The position numbers and the translations under genes were made by a program. Under the pieces are notes generated by a model. That model made no database searches. It saw only the letters and a program-made list of their open reading frames with translations, and was not told the origin of the DNA. This document shows positions 15,959 to 24,668 of a stretch of 64,000 bases of DNA, one piece after another. Each line of letters begins with the position of its first letter. Position 1 is the first letter of the stretch. This stretch comes from Roseomonas sp. (lineage in GTDB: Bacteria > Pseudomonadota > Alphaproteobacteria > Acetobacterales > Acetobacteraceae), in contig JAPSLO010000006.1 in assembly GCA_031180725.1 (NCBI GenBank), positions 186,001 to 250,000 on the forward strand. Direction: 5' to 3'.

Positions 15959-18853
15959 ATGTCGCCGGCCGGCCCCTCCGGCCAGCCGGCCCCCTTCGCA
16001 CGTCACCTGCTGCGACTGTTGCTGGCTGTCACCCTGCCCCTCGTCGGGCTTGCGGCCGGCTTCGCTTTGTGGTCGGCGGATCGCAGCCGCGCCCTGGAAC
16101 TGCGCGGCCTGGAGCTGGCGGCCCAGGCCCTGCAGACTGGACTCGATCGCGAGTTCAGCCTGGTGATCGCCACGCTGGAAACCCTCGCCACCTCGCCGGC
16201 CCTCGATGCGGCCCTGGGCGCCGGGCCGGATAGTGCGGAAGCCGCCACCTTCCAAAGCCAGGTGACGGAGGTACTGGCGCGGCGCGGTGCCACCCTTTCG
16301 GCCATCTGGCTGCTCAGCGCCACGGACCCGCCGGTGCAACTGCTCTCTACCGTCTTGCCGGCAGATCATGCGACAACCCCGCCCACCGCCATGGCCCCGA
16401 CGCGTGCCGAGGGCCTCCTGCCCGATGTCCTGGCCGGCTGGCGGCGGGCCACGGAGGGCGCGGTCTATGTCAGCGACCTGGCCGAAGGCGACGCGGCGGG
16501 CCATCGGCTGAGCGTCTCCGTGCCGGCGTTGCGCGGCGACCGGGCGGTGGCGGTGCTCGGAGCCGGCGTTAAGGGGCAGGCGCTGCGCGACCAGCTCCGC
16601 GTGCAGACACTCGGTCCGCCGGGCATCGTCTCGCTCTCTGACCGCGCAGGCCTCATCCTGGCACGCAACATCGCCGATGAGCGCTGGGTGGGCCGCCCGG
16701 CCGCGGCCGCCGTGCAGGCCTTCCGCCAGGGGCCGGCAGCGCAGTCGAAGCCGACGCTCAGCGAGGCGGAGGATGGCCGGGCGGTCTATGCCGCGCTGCT
16801 GCGCCTCTCCACCGTGCCCTTCACCTTGTCCTACGGCGTGCCGTCAGACCTGGTGGATATGCCGCTCCGCCGCACCCAGCTTCTGGCAGCGGCCTTCGGC
16901 ATCATGGCGCTGAGTGTCGTCGTGGCGGCCGCGATGTCCTTCGGCAGCCGCATGGGGGCGGAGCTCGCGGCGCTGGGTGCGGATGCGCTGCTTTCCGCAG
17001 GCGGCCGCACGCCGCGCCCGCGGGAGGCGCCGCGCATCGCCGAAGTGGCGGCCGCCCGCGACGCGCTGCAACGCGCCACCGCTGCCCTGTCCGAGGCCGA
17101 GGCCCGCCTCCACCGCGCCGTCGCCGCGGCCCGCATCGCCACCTGGGAATGGGAGGTGCAGCGCGACGTGATCACCGGCTCCCCAGGCTGGGAGGAGCTG
17201 TATGGTCGCGCCATCGGTTCCGTCGCGAGCCGGAAGGAGCTGCTGGAAGCCATCCACCCGGGAGACCGTGCCGCCGTGATGGAGGCGGCGCGCGCCGCGC
17301 TGGCAGGCGAGGCGGGCGGCCGCTACGAGGCGGAATACCGCACCATTTGGCCGGATGGCACGGAACGCTGGCTGCACACCCAGGGGCGCGCGGAATTCGC
17401 CGCAGATGGCACGCCGCTGCGCCTGATCGGCGCCGTAGTGGACGTCACCGAGCGCCGCCTGGCCGAGGACGCGCTGCGAGGCAGCGAAAGCCGTCTGCGC
17501 CTGGCGCAGGAGGCTGCCGGCATCGGCGCCTGGGAGCGCGACCTGCAGACCGGCGTCGCTATCTGGTCCGAGGAGGAATACCGGTTGCACGGGCTGGATC
17601 CCGCCCAGCCTGCGCCGGACCTCGAGACGCTGCGGGCGCTGGTGCTGCCCGAGGACCACATCGGTGGCCTGCCGATCGATAGGCTGCGCGATAGCGGCCT
17701 GGAAGTTGGAGAGAACGCCCCCCCGTTCCGAGCGGAATACCGTATCCGTCGGCCCGACAACGGAGAGCTGCGCTGGCTGCAGCTCACAGCTCGCCTTCTG
17801 CCGGGCCCGGGTGGGCGGCCTACGCGCGTGGTGGGCGTCAGCCTGGACATCACCGCCCGCCGCTCCGCCGAGGAACGCCAGGCCCTGCTGGTGCGCGAGG
17901 TGGACCACCGGGCGAAGAACGCGCTGGCAGTCGCGCTTTCCGTCGTGCAGCTGGCGCCGCGCAACGTGCCGCCCGCCGAGTTCGCCGCTGGGGTCTCCGG
18001 TCGCATTGCCGCCATGGCGCGCGCTCATTCCCTGCTGGCCGCGGAAGGTTGGGCGGGGGCGGATATGCTGACGCTGGTTGAAAGCGAACTGGCCGCCTAC
18101 AAGGGGCGCGTGCGGCTGGATGGCCAGCCGGTGCGCCTGGAGGCCAATGCCGCGCAGCCGCTAGCGATGATCCTGCACGAGCTAGCCACCAACGCGGCGA
18201 AGCACGGCGCCTTCTCGACCAAGGGCGGGACCGTGGAGCTGCGCTGGCGGTTGGAGGATGGCCTGACCCTGACCTGGCAGGAGAGCGGCGGTCCGCTCGT
18301 GAAGGGACGGCCGGGCCATTCGGGCTTCGGCACGCGCCTGCTGACGGCACTCGCCCGCCAACAGCTCCGCGGAGAGCTGCATTCGGATTGGTCGGATCCC
18401 GCAGGGCTGCGCGTGACGCTGCGCCTGCCGGCGCGACATCTCGTGGCCACAACCTCCATCCGCGTGCAGAACGGCGCGCATATCGCACCCCGCGTGCTGC
18501 TGGTGGAGGACGAGGCCGTGCCTGCCCAACAGGCAGAAGAATGGCTGCGCGGCCTGGGATGCCGCGTGATCGGCCCCGTCGGCGACCTGGCGCAGGCCTT
18601 GCGACTGGCGAGAGCCGAGCCAGCACCCGACCTCGCCCTGCTGGACGTGCAGCTGGAGAACGGCGAGGCGGTGTTCCCGGTGGCGGAGGTGCTGCGCCGA
18701 CGGGGCGTGCCCTTCCTCTTCACCACCGCCTACGCCGGAGATGGCGAATTACGCAGCCGGGAGGACCAGGCCGTTGGCGTGATCCACAAGCCCTTCCTGC
18801 GCGAGGCCCTGGAAGACGCCCTGCTGCGCACGCTCGGGACGGTGCGGGACTAG
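15959..18853 (+). CDS. HWE-family sensor histidine kinase with C-terminal receiver domain
   Basis: The 964-residue membrane sensor has a transmembrane segment near residues 15-35, an extracytoplasmic sensing region, a second helix near residues 305-325, and two PAS/PAC domains (about 375-500 and 505-635). An HWE/HisKA_2 kinase core follows, with phospho-His in EVDHRAKNAL near residue 649 and the N-box HELATNAAKHG near 740. The last 120 residues form a receiver (RVLLVEDEA from ~844, phospho-Asp in LLDVQL near 896). ATG 15959 is preferred because it leaves a normal short N-terminus; ATG 15857 would add 34 Pro/Ala-rich residues. HWE kinases usually act in general stress or light signalling. No DNA-binding partner is nearby, and it diverges from the catabolic operon. 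Confidence 0.88.
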   Translation: MSPAGPSGQPAPFARHLLRLLLAVTLPLVGLAAGFALWSADRSRALELRGLELAAQALQTGLDREFSLVIATLETLATSPALDAALGAGPDSAEAATFQSQVTEVLARRGATLSAIWLLSATDPPVQLLSTVLPADHATTPPTAMAPTRAEGLLPDVLAGWRRATEGAVYVSDLAEGDAAGHRLSVSVPALRGDRAVAVLGAGVKGQALRDQLRVQTLGPPGIVSLSDRAGLILARNIADERWVGRPAAAAVQAFRQGPAAQSKPTLSEAEDGRAVYAALLRLSTVPFTLSYGVPSDLVDMPLRRTQLLAAAFGIMALSVVVAAAMSFGSRMGAELAALGADALLSAGGRTPRPREAPRIAEVAAARDALQRATAALSEAEARLHRAVAAARIATWEWEVQRDVITGSPGWEELYGRAIGSVASRKELLEAIHPGDRAAVMEAARAALAGEAGGRYEAEYRTIWPDGTERWLHTQGRAEFAADGTPLRLIGAVVDVTERRLAEDALRGSESRLRLAQEAAGIGAWERDLQTGVAIWSEEEYRLHGLDPAQPAPDLETLRALVLPEDHIGGLPIDRLRDSGLEVGENAPPFRAEYRIRRPDNGELRWLQLTARLLPGPGGRPTRVVGVSLDITARRSAEERQALLVREVDHRAKNALAVALSVVQLAPRNVPPAEFAAGVSGRIAAMARAHSLLAAEGWAGADMLTLVESELAAYKGRVRLDGQPVRLEANAAQPLAMILHELATNAAKHGAFSTKGGTVELRWRLEDGLTLTWQESGGPLVKGRPGHSGFGTRLLTALARQQLRGELHSDWSDPAGLRVTLRLPARHLVATTSIRVQNGAHIAPRVLLVEDEAVPAQQAEEWLRGLGCRVIGPVGDLAQALRLARAEPAPDLALLDVQLENGEAVFPVAEVLRRRGVPFLFTTAYAGDGELRSREDQAVGVIHKPFLREALEDALLRTLGTVRD

Positions 18854-18887
18854 CCGCTGGCGGGCTTTCCGAAGGCGCCTCGGCCGG

Positions 18888-20918
18888 CTAGGCCTGAACC
18901 AGCCCCCGCTTGCGCAGCAGCGCGTCCACGCGCGGTTCGCGACCGCGGAAGGCGGTGTAGAGCTCCATCGGGTCGCGCGTGTCGCCCGCCTCGTAGATGG
19001 CCTTGAGCTTCGCAGCGAGTTCCGGGTGGAAGGGATCGCCGGTTTCCTCGAAGGCTTCGAAGCCATCGGCGTCGAGGACTTCGGCCCAGAGATAGAAATA
19101 GTAGCCGGCCGCATAGCCGCCGCCGGCGAAGAGGTGGCCGAAATGGATCGGGCGGTGCCGCAGCCCGATCGCGGGTGGCATACCGATCTCCTTCAGGAAT
19201 GCGTCCTCGAAGGCGGCCAGGTCCAGCGCGGCCGGGTCGGGGTGCCGATGCAGCGCCAGGTCGATCAGCGCGGATCCGACGTATTCGACCGTGGCGAAGC
19301 CCTGGCCTTCGTTGCGCTCGGCCAGCAGCCGGTCCAGCAGCTCGTCCGGCAGGGCTTCGCCGGTGGCGTAATGGCGCGCATGGCGGCGCAGCGTGTCCTT
19401 CACCTCGAACCAGTGTTCCAGCACCTGGCTGGGGAATTCCACGAAGTCGCCCAGCACGGCGGTGCCGGATTGGGACGGATAGCGCGCCCGGCTCAGCAGC
19501 CCGTGCAGCGCATGGCCGAATTCGTGGAACAGGGTGCGTGCGTCATCGAAGGACAGCAGCGTCGGGGTGGCGCGCGCCAGGTTGTTGTTGTTCACCACGA
19601 TGGGGGATGTGCGACCATCCAGCGCATCGGCGACGCGGAAGCTGCTCATCCAGGCGCCGGAGCGCTTGCCGGTGCGGGCGAAATTGTCCAGCAGGAAGAC
19701 ACCGCGATGGCTACCATCGGGGTTCTTCACCTCGAAGGTGCGGACATCGGGGTGATAGACGGGGATGTCCGCGCGCTCCTCGAAGGTCACGCCGAACAGG
19801 CGCGTCGCCGTCTCGAACAGGGCGCGCAGCATGGCTTCCAGCTCGAAGAAGGGCTTCAGCGCCGCGGCATCCAGGTCGTGCTTCGCCATGCGGGCGCGCT
19901 CGGCCCAGTAGCGCCAGTCCCAGGCCTCGATCGGACCGTTGTGGCCGGCCTGACGGGCCAGCGCCTCCAACTCCGCCTGTTCCGCCGCGGCGCGTTGTCG
20001 GGCGGGTTCCCAGGCGGCACGCAGCAGGGCCTCGGCGGCTTCCGGCGTCTTCGCCATGGTGTCTTCCAGCCGGTGCACGGCGAAGTCGGCTGCGCCTAGC
20101 AGGCGCGCGCGTTCGGCGCGCAGCGTCAGGATCTCCTTCACCAGTGCGGCGTTGTCGCGGGCCGGATCCAGCGCACCGCGTGCCACCCAGGCACGCCAGG
20201 CCTTCTCGCGCAGGTCGCGGCGGGTGGAGAAGGTCAGGAAGGGCTCCACCGAGGACCGCGCCAGCGTGATCACATAGCCATCCACGCCGCGTTCCTGCGC
20301 GGCGGCCCTGGCGGCGGCGCGGGCGGACTCGGGCAGGCCGTCCAGATCGGCCTCGGACAGCACCATGTGCCATGCATTCTCGTCAGCCAGCACGTTCTGG
20401 CCGAAGGCGGTGTGCAGCGTCGCCAGCCGCGTGGAGATGTCCGTCAGCCGCCCGCGCGCCACCGCGTCCAGCCCGGCGCCGGCGCGCAGCAGGCCCATGT
20501 GGCGGCGTTCCAGGAGGCGAAACTGATCGGGCTCCAGGCCGAGCTCCGCACGTTCCGCATGCAGGGCGGCGACGCGGCGGAAGACGCCGGGGTCCAGCGC
20601 CACTTCCGTGCGGTGCCGCGCCAACCTCGGTGCCCAGTCGCGCTCCACCGCCTGCAATTCCGGCGTGGCGGCGCTGAGCGTCAGGTTGAAGAACACGCTG
20701 GCCACGCGCGTCAGCAGGCTGCCGGCGCGTTCCAGCGCCTCCATTGTGTTGGCGAAGGTCGGGGGCGCGGGATCATTTGCGATGGCGGCGATCTCCGCCT
20801 TGTGCGCGGCCAGCGCGGCCTCGAAGGCGGGGGGGAAGTGCTCCGCGCGGATACGGTCGAAGGGCGGCACGCCAAAGGGCGCGGTCCAGGTCTCGAGCAG
20901 CGGGTTGGTCTCGGTCAT
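18888..20918 (-). CDS. M3-family zinc oligopeptidase (peptidyl-dipeptidase Dcp / oligopeptidase A type)
   Basis: The 676-residue cytoplasmic metallopeptidase degrades short peptides. The zinc site HEFGHALH lies near residue 464, followed by an EFPSQVLEHW segment supplying the third ligand region and the conserved FGHLFAGGGYAAGYYFYLWAE block near residues 605-625, all typical of M3 enzymes. There is no signal peptide. Start ATG 20918 gives the usual N-terminus (NPLLETW..PFGVPPFDRI); the open frame extends far upstream over the divergent SDR but only as antisense. It is transcribed alone and convergent with the kinase. Confidence 0.95.
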   Translation of the reverse strand: MTETNPLLETWTAPFGVPPFDRIRAEHFPPAFEAALAAHKAEIAAIANDPAPPTFANTMEALERAGSLLTRVASVFFNLTLSAATPELQAVERDWAPRLARHRTEVALDPGVFRRVAALHAERAELGLEPDQFRLLERRHMGLLRAGAGLDAVARGRLTDISTRLATLHTAFGQNVLADENAWHMVLSEADLDGLPESARAAARAAAQERGVDGYVITLARSSVEPFLTFSTRRDLREKAWRAWVARGALDPARDNAALVKEILTLRAERARLLGAADFAVHRLEDTMAKTPEAAEALLRAAWEPARQRAAAEQAELEALARQAGHNGPIEAWDWRYWAERARMAKHDLDAAALKPFFELEAMLRALFETATRLFGVTFEERADIPVYHPDVRTFEVKNPDGSHRGVFLLDNFARTGKRSGAWMSSFRVADALDGRTSPIVVNNNNLARATPTLLSFDDARTLFHEFGHALHGLLSRARYPSQSGTAVLGDFVEFPSQVLEHWFEVKDTLRRHARHYATGEALPDELLDRLLAERNEGQGFATVEYVGSALIDLALHRHPDPAALDLAAFEDAFLKEIGMPPAIGLRHRPIHFGHLFAGGGYAAGYYFYLWAEVLDADGFEAFEETGDPFHPELAAKLKAIYEAGDTRDPMELYTAFRGREPRVDALLRKRGLVQA

Positions 20919-21018
20919 GCGAGGATATCTGGCGACCGCCGGCACCGGGGTCCAGCCCGCGTCATGGAACCGGAGGCGGGTCATTCGCGCTGCGGGCGAA
21001 AGGTGGGAGGTGCTGGCC

Positions 21019-21723
21019 ATGGCGGCGGAGTCTCGCGTGGCGTTGGTGACGGGCGCGGCCAGGGGCATTGGGCGCGCCTGCGCGCTGCGCCTGGCGCGGG
21101 ACGGCTGGCGCGTGGTGGCCGCCGACCGGACCCTGCCGAAGGACATGGCGGTGCGCGGCGTGAAGGCCGATGTCAGCGAGGAGGAGGCGGTGCGCGCGCT
21201 GGTGGATGGCATCGCCGCGAAGGAAGGCCGGCTGGATGCGCTGATCTCGAACGCCGGCTTCATGATCCGCAAGCCGATCCGCGAACTGACGCTGAACGAA
21301 TGGTCCGCGGTACTGGCCACCAATCTGACCGCCACCTTCCTTCTGGTGCGCGCGGCGGAGAAGCTGCTGCGGAAGGCGCGCGGCGCGGTGGTGACCATCG
21401 CCTCCACCCGTGCCCGCCAGTCTGAGCGGGACACGGAAAGCTATGCCGCCAGCAAGGGCGGGCTGGTGGCGCTGACCCATGCGCTGGCGATCAGCTTGGG
21501 GCCGGAGGTGCGCGTGAACTGCGTCAGCCCCGGCTGGATCAACAGCAAGGGTGAGGAGTTGCGGCCGGAGGACCACGCGCAGCACCCCGCGGGGCGCGTT
21601 GGCACGCCGGAGGATGTGGCGGCGCTGGTCGCCTGGTTGGTGGGGCCGGACTCCGGCTTCGTCACTGGCGCGGAATTCGTCACCGATGGCGGCATGACGC
21701 GGAAGATGATCTACGCCGAATAG
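21019..21723 (+). CDS. Short-chain dehydrogenase/reductase
   Basis: This 234-residue NAD(P)-dependent oxidoreductase has the classical SDR motifs: TGAARGIGRA cofactor loop at residues 11-20, a NAG-type motif (SNAGF) near 78, an active-site Ser in the TIASTRA stretch, and the YAASK catalytic pair near 144-148. The C-terminus has VTDGGMTRK as in many FabG-like enzymes. Start ATG 21019 is preceded by GGGAGG. It is divergent from the M3 peptidase with a 100-base gap and followed by a strong stem-loop. Substrate unknown. Confidence 0.9.
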   Translation: MAAESRVALVTGAARGIGRACALRLARDGWRVVAADRTLPKDMAVRGVKADVSEEEAVRALVDGIAAKEGRLDALISNAGFMIRKPIRELTLNEWSAVLATNLTATFLLVRAAEKLLRKARGAVVTIASTRARQSERDTESYAASKGGLVALTHALAISLGPEVRVNCVSPGWINSKGEELRPEDHAQHPAGRVGTPEDVAALVAWLVGPDSGFVTGAEFVTDGGMTRKMIYAE

Positions 21724-21750
21724 GGCAGGCGCTGGGAAGGCGCCTGCCCT
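21722..21750. terminator. Perfect 11-bp stem-loop between convergent genes
   Basis: AGGGCAGGCGC (21722-21732) pairs perfectly with GCGCCTGCCCT (21740-21750) around a seven-base loop. It directly follows the SDR stop and lies before the end of the minus-strand small secreted gene, so it can end transcription from either side. No long T-run follows. Confidence 0.7.
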
Positions 21751-21764
21751 CGACGGCCCGCACG

Positions 21765-22088
21765 TCAGCGCGCGGCGCTGGCCAGCCGGGCCGGAGCACC
21801 GAAAGGCACCCAGCTGAGCTCGGTGTTCTCGCCGCTGCCGACCAGCACCGGGCGCAGCCCGGCGGGCGGAAGCTGCACCATGGCGGTTTCCAGGTAAGTC
21901 ACCTCGAACTCGCCGTTCGACAGCACGCGCTGCACCAGGGCACCGCCGCCCACGATGTTGCGCTGCGGGCCTGGGCCGTATTCCACCGAGGCATTCTCGC
22001 CACTTCCGACGATGCGAGGAAAGCCTTCGGCCAGGGCGGCCGGCGCCAGACCGAGGATCAGGGCGGAAGCCAGGATGTGGAGACGCAT
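21765..22088 (-). CDS. Small secreted protein with internal VGSGEN repeat, function unknown
   Basis: The 107-residue protein starts with a clear Sec signal peptide (hydrophobic residues 4-18, AXA-type cleavage after residue 20). The mature part is about 87 residues and contains VGSGEN at both 27-32 and 83-88, each followed by a similar hydrophobic turn (EYGPG / SWVPFG), suggesting a two-lobed beta structure. No Cys and no known enzymatic motif. An AGAAGGA ribosome site precedes ATG 22088. It lies downstream of the LysR gene on the same strand with a 132-base gap, so it probably has its own promoter. I do not recognise the family. Confidence 0.75.
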   Translation of the reverse strand: MRLHILASALILGLAPAALAEGFPRIVGSGENASVEYGPGPQRNIVGGGALVQRVLSNGEFEVTYLETAMVQLPPAGLRPVLVGSGENTELSWVPFGAPARLASAAR

Positions 22089-22220
22089 GGGATGGGTCCT
22101 TCTCGTCTGCGCTCGCCGGTCGATCCGGCGGCGTGGCGGGACCATGCCTTTTCCCGGGTGGCGGATAATCGCCCTTGTTCCGGCTTCACCTTTCGCTGTG
22201 GCGAACAATTATGGGCACCC

Positions 22221-23111
22221 TCAGCGCACGTCGCGGAAGACCTCCACGACGAAGTCGATGAACACCCGCACACGCGGCGACAGGTGCTTCGACCGCGGAT
22301 AGAGGAGGGAAATCGGCAGCGTGCCGACCGGTAAGTGCGGCAGCACCTGCCGCAATGCCCCTGAGGCCAGCGCCTCCGCGAAGCGGTAGCGTGGCGCCTG
22401 AATGAGACCGAAGCCGGCCTGACCCGCCGCCGCATAGGTCTCCACCCCCGTTACGACGAAGCTGCAGGGCAGCATCACCCGGCGCGTCTCAGTACCCAGC
22501 TGGAATTCCAGCGGCAGCACGCCGCCAGTGGCGGAGGAGCGGAAACCGACCATGCGGTGGCCCTCCAACTCCTCCAGACCCTGCGGCGTGCCGTGGCGAT
22601 CCAGATAGGCGGGGGCGGCGCAGGTGATCTCCTCCAGAACCGCCACGCGGCGCGCCACCATGTCGCTGTCGGTCAGCTGTCCGGCGCGCAGCACGCAATC
22701 CACGCCTTCCCGCACCAAGTCCACATAGGTGTCGCCCTCGCTCAGCAGCAGCTCGATACCGGGATTGACTTCCAGGAATTCGGGCAGCCGCGGCAGCAGG
22801 AAGGTGCGCGCGAGCGTGCCTTGCAGGTTCACATGCAGTCGCCCGCGGGGCGTGGCGCCACGGAAGGCGGATTCGGCATCCTCCAGCTCTGCCAGCAGAC
22901 GCAGGCAGTGCGTGTAATAGGCTTCACCGTCCAGTGTCGGGGTCACGGTACGCGTCGTGCGCTGCAGAAGCTGCACGCCCAGCCGCGCCTCCAGCGCCTT
23001 CACCGCTTCTGTCACGGTGGAGCGGGGCAAACCGAGATCCTCGGCCGCCCTGGTGAAGCTGCGGCGCTCCACGATGCGCAGGAACAGTCGCATGGCGTCG
23101 AAGCGGTCCAT
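22221..23111 (-). CDS. LysR-family transcriptional regulator
   Basis: The 296-residue regulator has an N-terminal winged helix-turn-helix (residues 2-60: SFTRAAEDLGLPRSTVTEAVKALEARLG) and a substrate-binding domain of the type common in the DsdC/AaeR-like group that controls divergent dehydrogenases. ATG 23111 is chosen; a TTG 12 bases upstream is possible. The divergent SDR starting at 23220 is its likely target and the 108-base spacer contains an inverted repeat suitable for LysR binding. The effector is unknown. Confidence 0.93.
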   Translation of the reverse strand: MDRFDAMRLFLRIVERRSFTRAAEDLGLPRSTVTEAVKALEARLGVQLLQRTTRTVTPTLDGEAYYTHCLRLLAELEDAESAFRGATPRGRLHVNLQGTLARTFLLPRLPEFLEVNPGIELLLSEGDTYVDLVREGVDCVLRAGQLTDSDMVARRVAVLEEITCAAPAYLDRHGTPQGLEELEGHRMVGFRSSATGGVLPLEFQLGTETRRVMLPCSFVVTGVETYAAAGQAGFGLIQAPRYRFAEALASGALRQVLPHLPVGTLPISLLYPRSKHLSPRVRVFIDFVVEVFRDVR

Positions 23112-23114
23112 TGT

Positions 23115-23150
23115 TCGGCCCAATGAATAATGATGCCGAATCTGGGCCGA
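23115..23150. promoter_or_regulatory. Inverted repeat in the LysR/SDR divergent promoter region
   Basis: TCGGCCCA (23115-23122) and TGGGCCGA (23143-23150) form a perfect 8-bp inverted repeat with a 20-base, relatively AT-rich spacer. It overlaps the likely promoter of lysR, where autorepression would occur, and lies 70-100 bases upstream of the SDR start, where LysR proteins usually bind. Confidence 0.5.
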
Positions 23151-23219
23151 TTATCTGCCAGCGGTAAAGGCCGATCTTCCGGTCACCCCATCGGCCACCC
23201 CGTCAAAGGAGAACGGACC

Positions 23220-23948
23220 ATGCCCCGAACCGCCATCATCACCGGCGCCGCCCGCGGCATCGGCGCCGCCATCACCACCCGCCTGGCGCGCGACGGATTC
23301 GCCGTAGTGGCGAACTATGCTGGCAGCGCGCAGGAGGCAGAGGCGCTGGCCGCAGGCATCGTCGCCGCCGGCGGCCAGGCCATCGCGGTGCAGGCCGATG
23401 TCGCCGACCCCGAGGCGGTGCGCCGCTTGTTCGACGCAGCCGAGGCTGCCTTTGGCGCCGTGGACGTGCTGGTGAACAATGCCGGCGTGATGGCACTGTC
23501 CCCGATCGCGGAGACCGAGGATGCCGCGCTGACGCACCATGTCGCCATCAACCTCACGGGCAGCTTCAACGGCATGCGCGAAGCCGCGCGGCGCCTGCGC
23601 CAGGGCGGGCGGATCATCAATCTCTCCACCAGCGTGATCGGCATGCGGATGGAAGGCTATGGCCCCTATGTCGCCACCAAGGCGGCGGTGGAGGCGCTGA
23701 CCGGCGTACTGTCGAGGGAGTTGCGCGGGCGGGAGATCACGGTGAATGCGGTGGCGCCCGGCCCGGTTGCGACGGAGCTGTTCCTCAGCGGCAAGTCGCC
23801 GGAACTGGTCGCCCGCATCGCCGGGCTGAACCCCTTCAACCGCCTGGGGACGCCGGAGGACATCGCGGCCGCCGTGGCCTTCCTGGCCAGCCCCGATGGC
23901 GGCTGGGTGAACGGCCAGGTGCTACGCGCGAATGGCGGCATGGTCTAG
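23220..23948 (+). CDS. Short-chain dehydrogenase (3-oxoacyl reductase-like)
   Basis: The 242-residue SDR has TGAARGIGAA at residues 8-17, NNAGVMA near 87, an active-site Ser in NLSTSVIG near 138 and YVATK near 152-156, followed by the NAVAPGPVATELF block typical of classical SDRs. The ribosome site AAAGGAGAA ends eight bases before ATG 23220. It is the likely target of the divergent LysR regulator, an arrangement common for quinone or aldehyde-responsive SDRs. The exact substrate cannot be read. Confidence 0.93.
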   Translation: MPRTAIITGAARGIGAAITTRLARDGFAVVANYAGSAQEAEALAAGIVAAGGQAIAVQADVADPEAVRRLFDAAEAAFGAVDVLVNNAGVMALSPIAETEDAALTHHVAINLTGSFNGMREAARRLRQGGRIINLSTSVIGMRMEGYGPYVATKAAVEALTGVLSRELRGREITVNAVAPGPVATELFLSGKSPELVARIAGLNPFNRLGTPEDIAAAVAFLASPDGGWVNGQVLRANGGMV

Positions 23949-24009
23949 CCGACGGGGTTCCTGACCCGGCCGCCATGTCTTCCATCGCGAAGTCTGTGAT
24001 GACCGCAGA

Positions 24010-24660
24010 TCAACCGGTGCCGCGGCGCAGGATCAGATGCGTGGCCTGCGGCGTCTCCGTGCGTTGCACCACCCGGAATCCATGGGCGGCCGGGTCCTGC
24101 GCGACCCGAAAAGGCTCGCCCGCGCCGAGTGAGACCTTGGCGACCACCAGATGCATCTCGTCGATCAGTCCGGCGTCCAGATACTGGCGGATGGTCGCCG
24201 GGCCGCCGCCGATGCGCACATCCTTCTCCCCGGCTGCCTGGCGCGCGCGGTCCAGCGCGGTGTGGATGCCATCGGTGACGAAGTGGAAGGTGGTGCCGCC
24301 GGCCATGGAGAGCGGGGCGCGGGCATGGTGCGTCAGCACGAAGACCGACGTGTGGTAGGGTGGCTCCTCGCCCCACCAACCTTTCCAGCTTTCGTCCGGC
24401 CAGGGGCCGTGCACCGGGCCGAACATGTTGCGGCCCATGATCCAAGCGCCGATGCCTTCCATGCTGCGCGCAGCAAAGTCGTCATCCGGGCCGGTGGTGC
24501 CACCGGCCTGCCCGAGCATCGCGCGGAAGGTGCGGGTCGGGAAGAACCATTCATGCAGCGCGGTGCCGCCTTCGCCCAGCGGGTTGTCCAGCGATTGCCG
24601 CGGCCCGGCGCCGAAGCCGTCCTGCGACACCGCGAAGGCGCTTACGCGAACCTTTCCCAT
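24010..24660 (-). CDS. Dihydrofolate-reductase/RibD-C-fold family protein
   Basis: The 216-residue protein has the DHFR-like fold found in RibD C-terminal and YwjB/YyaP-type reductases: VRVSAFAVSQDGF at the N-terminus, GRNMFGP near residue 77, an HHARAPLSMAGGTTFHFV strand region and the IGGGPATIRQYLDAGLIDE motif near 145-163 that binds NADPH. It lacks the deaminase half of RibD. The start ATG 24660 is preferred over an upstream TTG because it begins directly with the first beta strand. It shares the strand with the DHDPS-family gene nine bases upstream, so co-transcription is likely. Confidence 0.85.
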   Translation of the reverse strand: MGKVRVSAFAVSQDGFGAGPRQSLDNPLGEGGTALHEWFFPTRTFRAMLGQAGGTTGPDDDFAARSMEGIGAWIMGRNMFGPVHGPWPDESWKGWWGEEPPYHTSVFVLTHHARAPLSMAGGTTFHFVTDGIHTALDRARQAAGEKDVRIGGGPATIRQYLDAGLIDEMHLVVAKVSLGAGEPFRVAQDPAAHGFRVVQRTETPQATHLILRRGTG

Positions 24661-24668
24661 CGGCTTCC

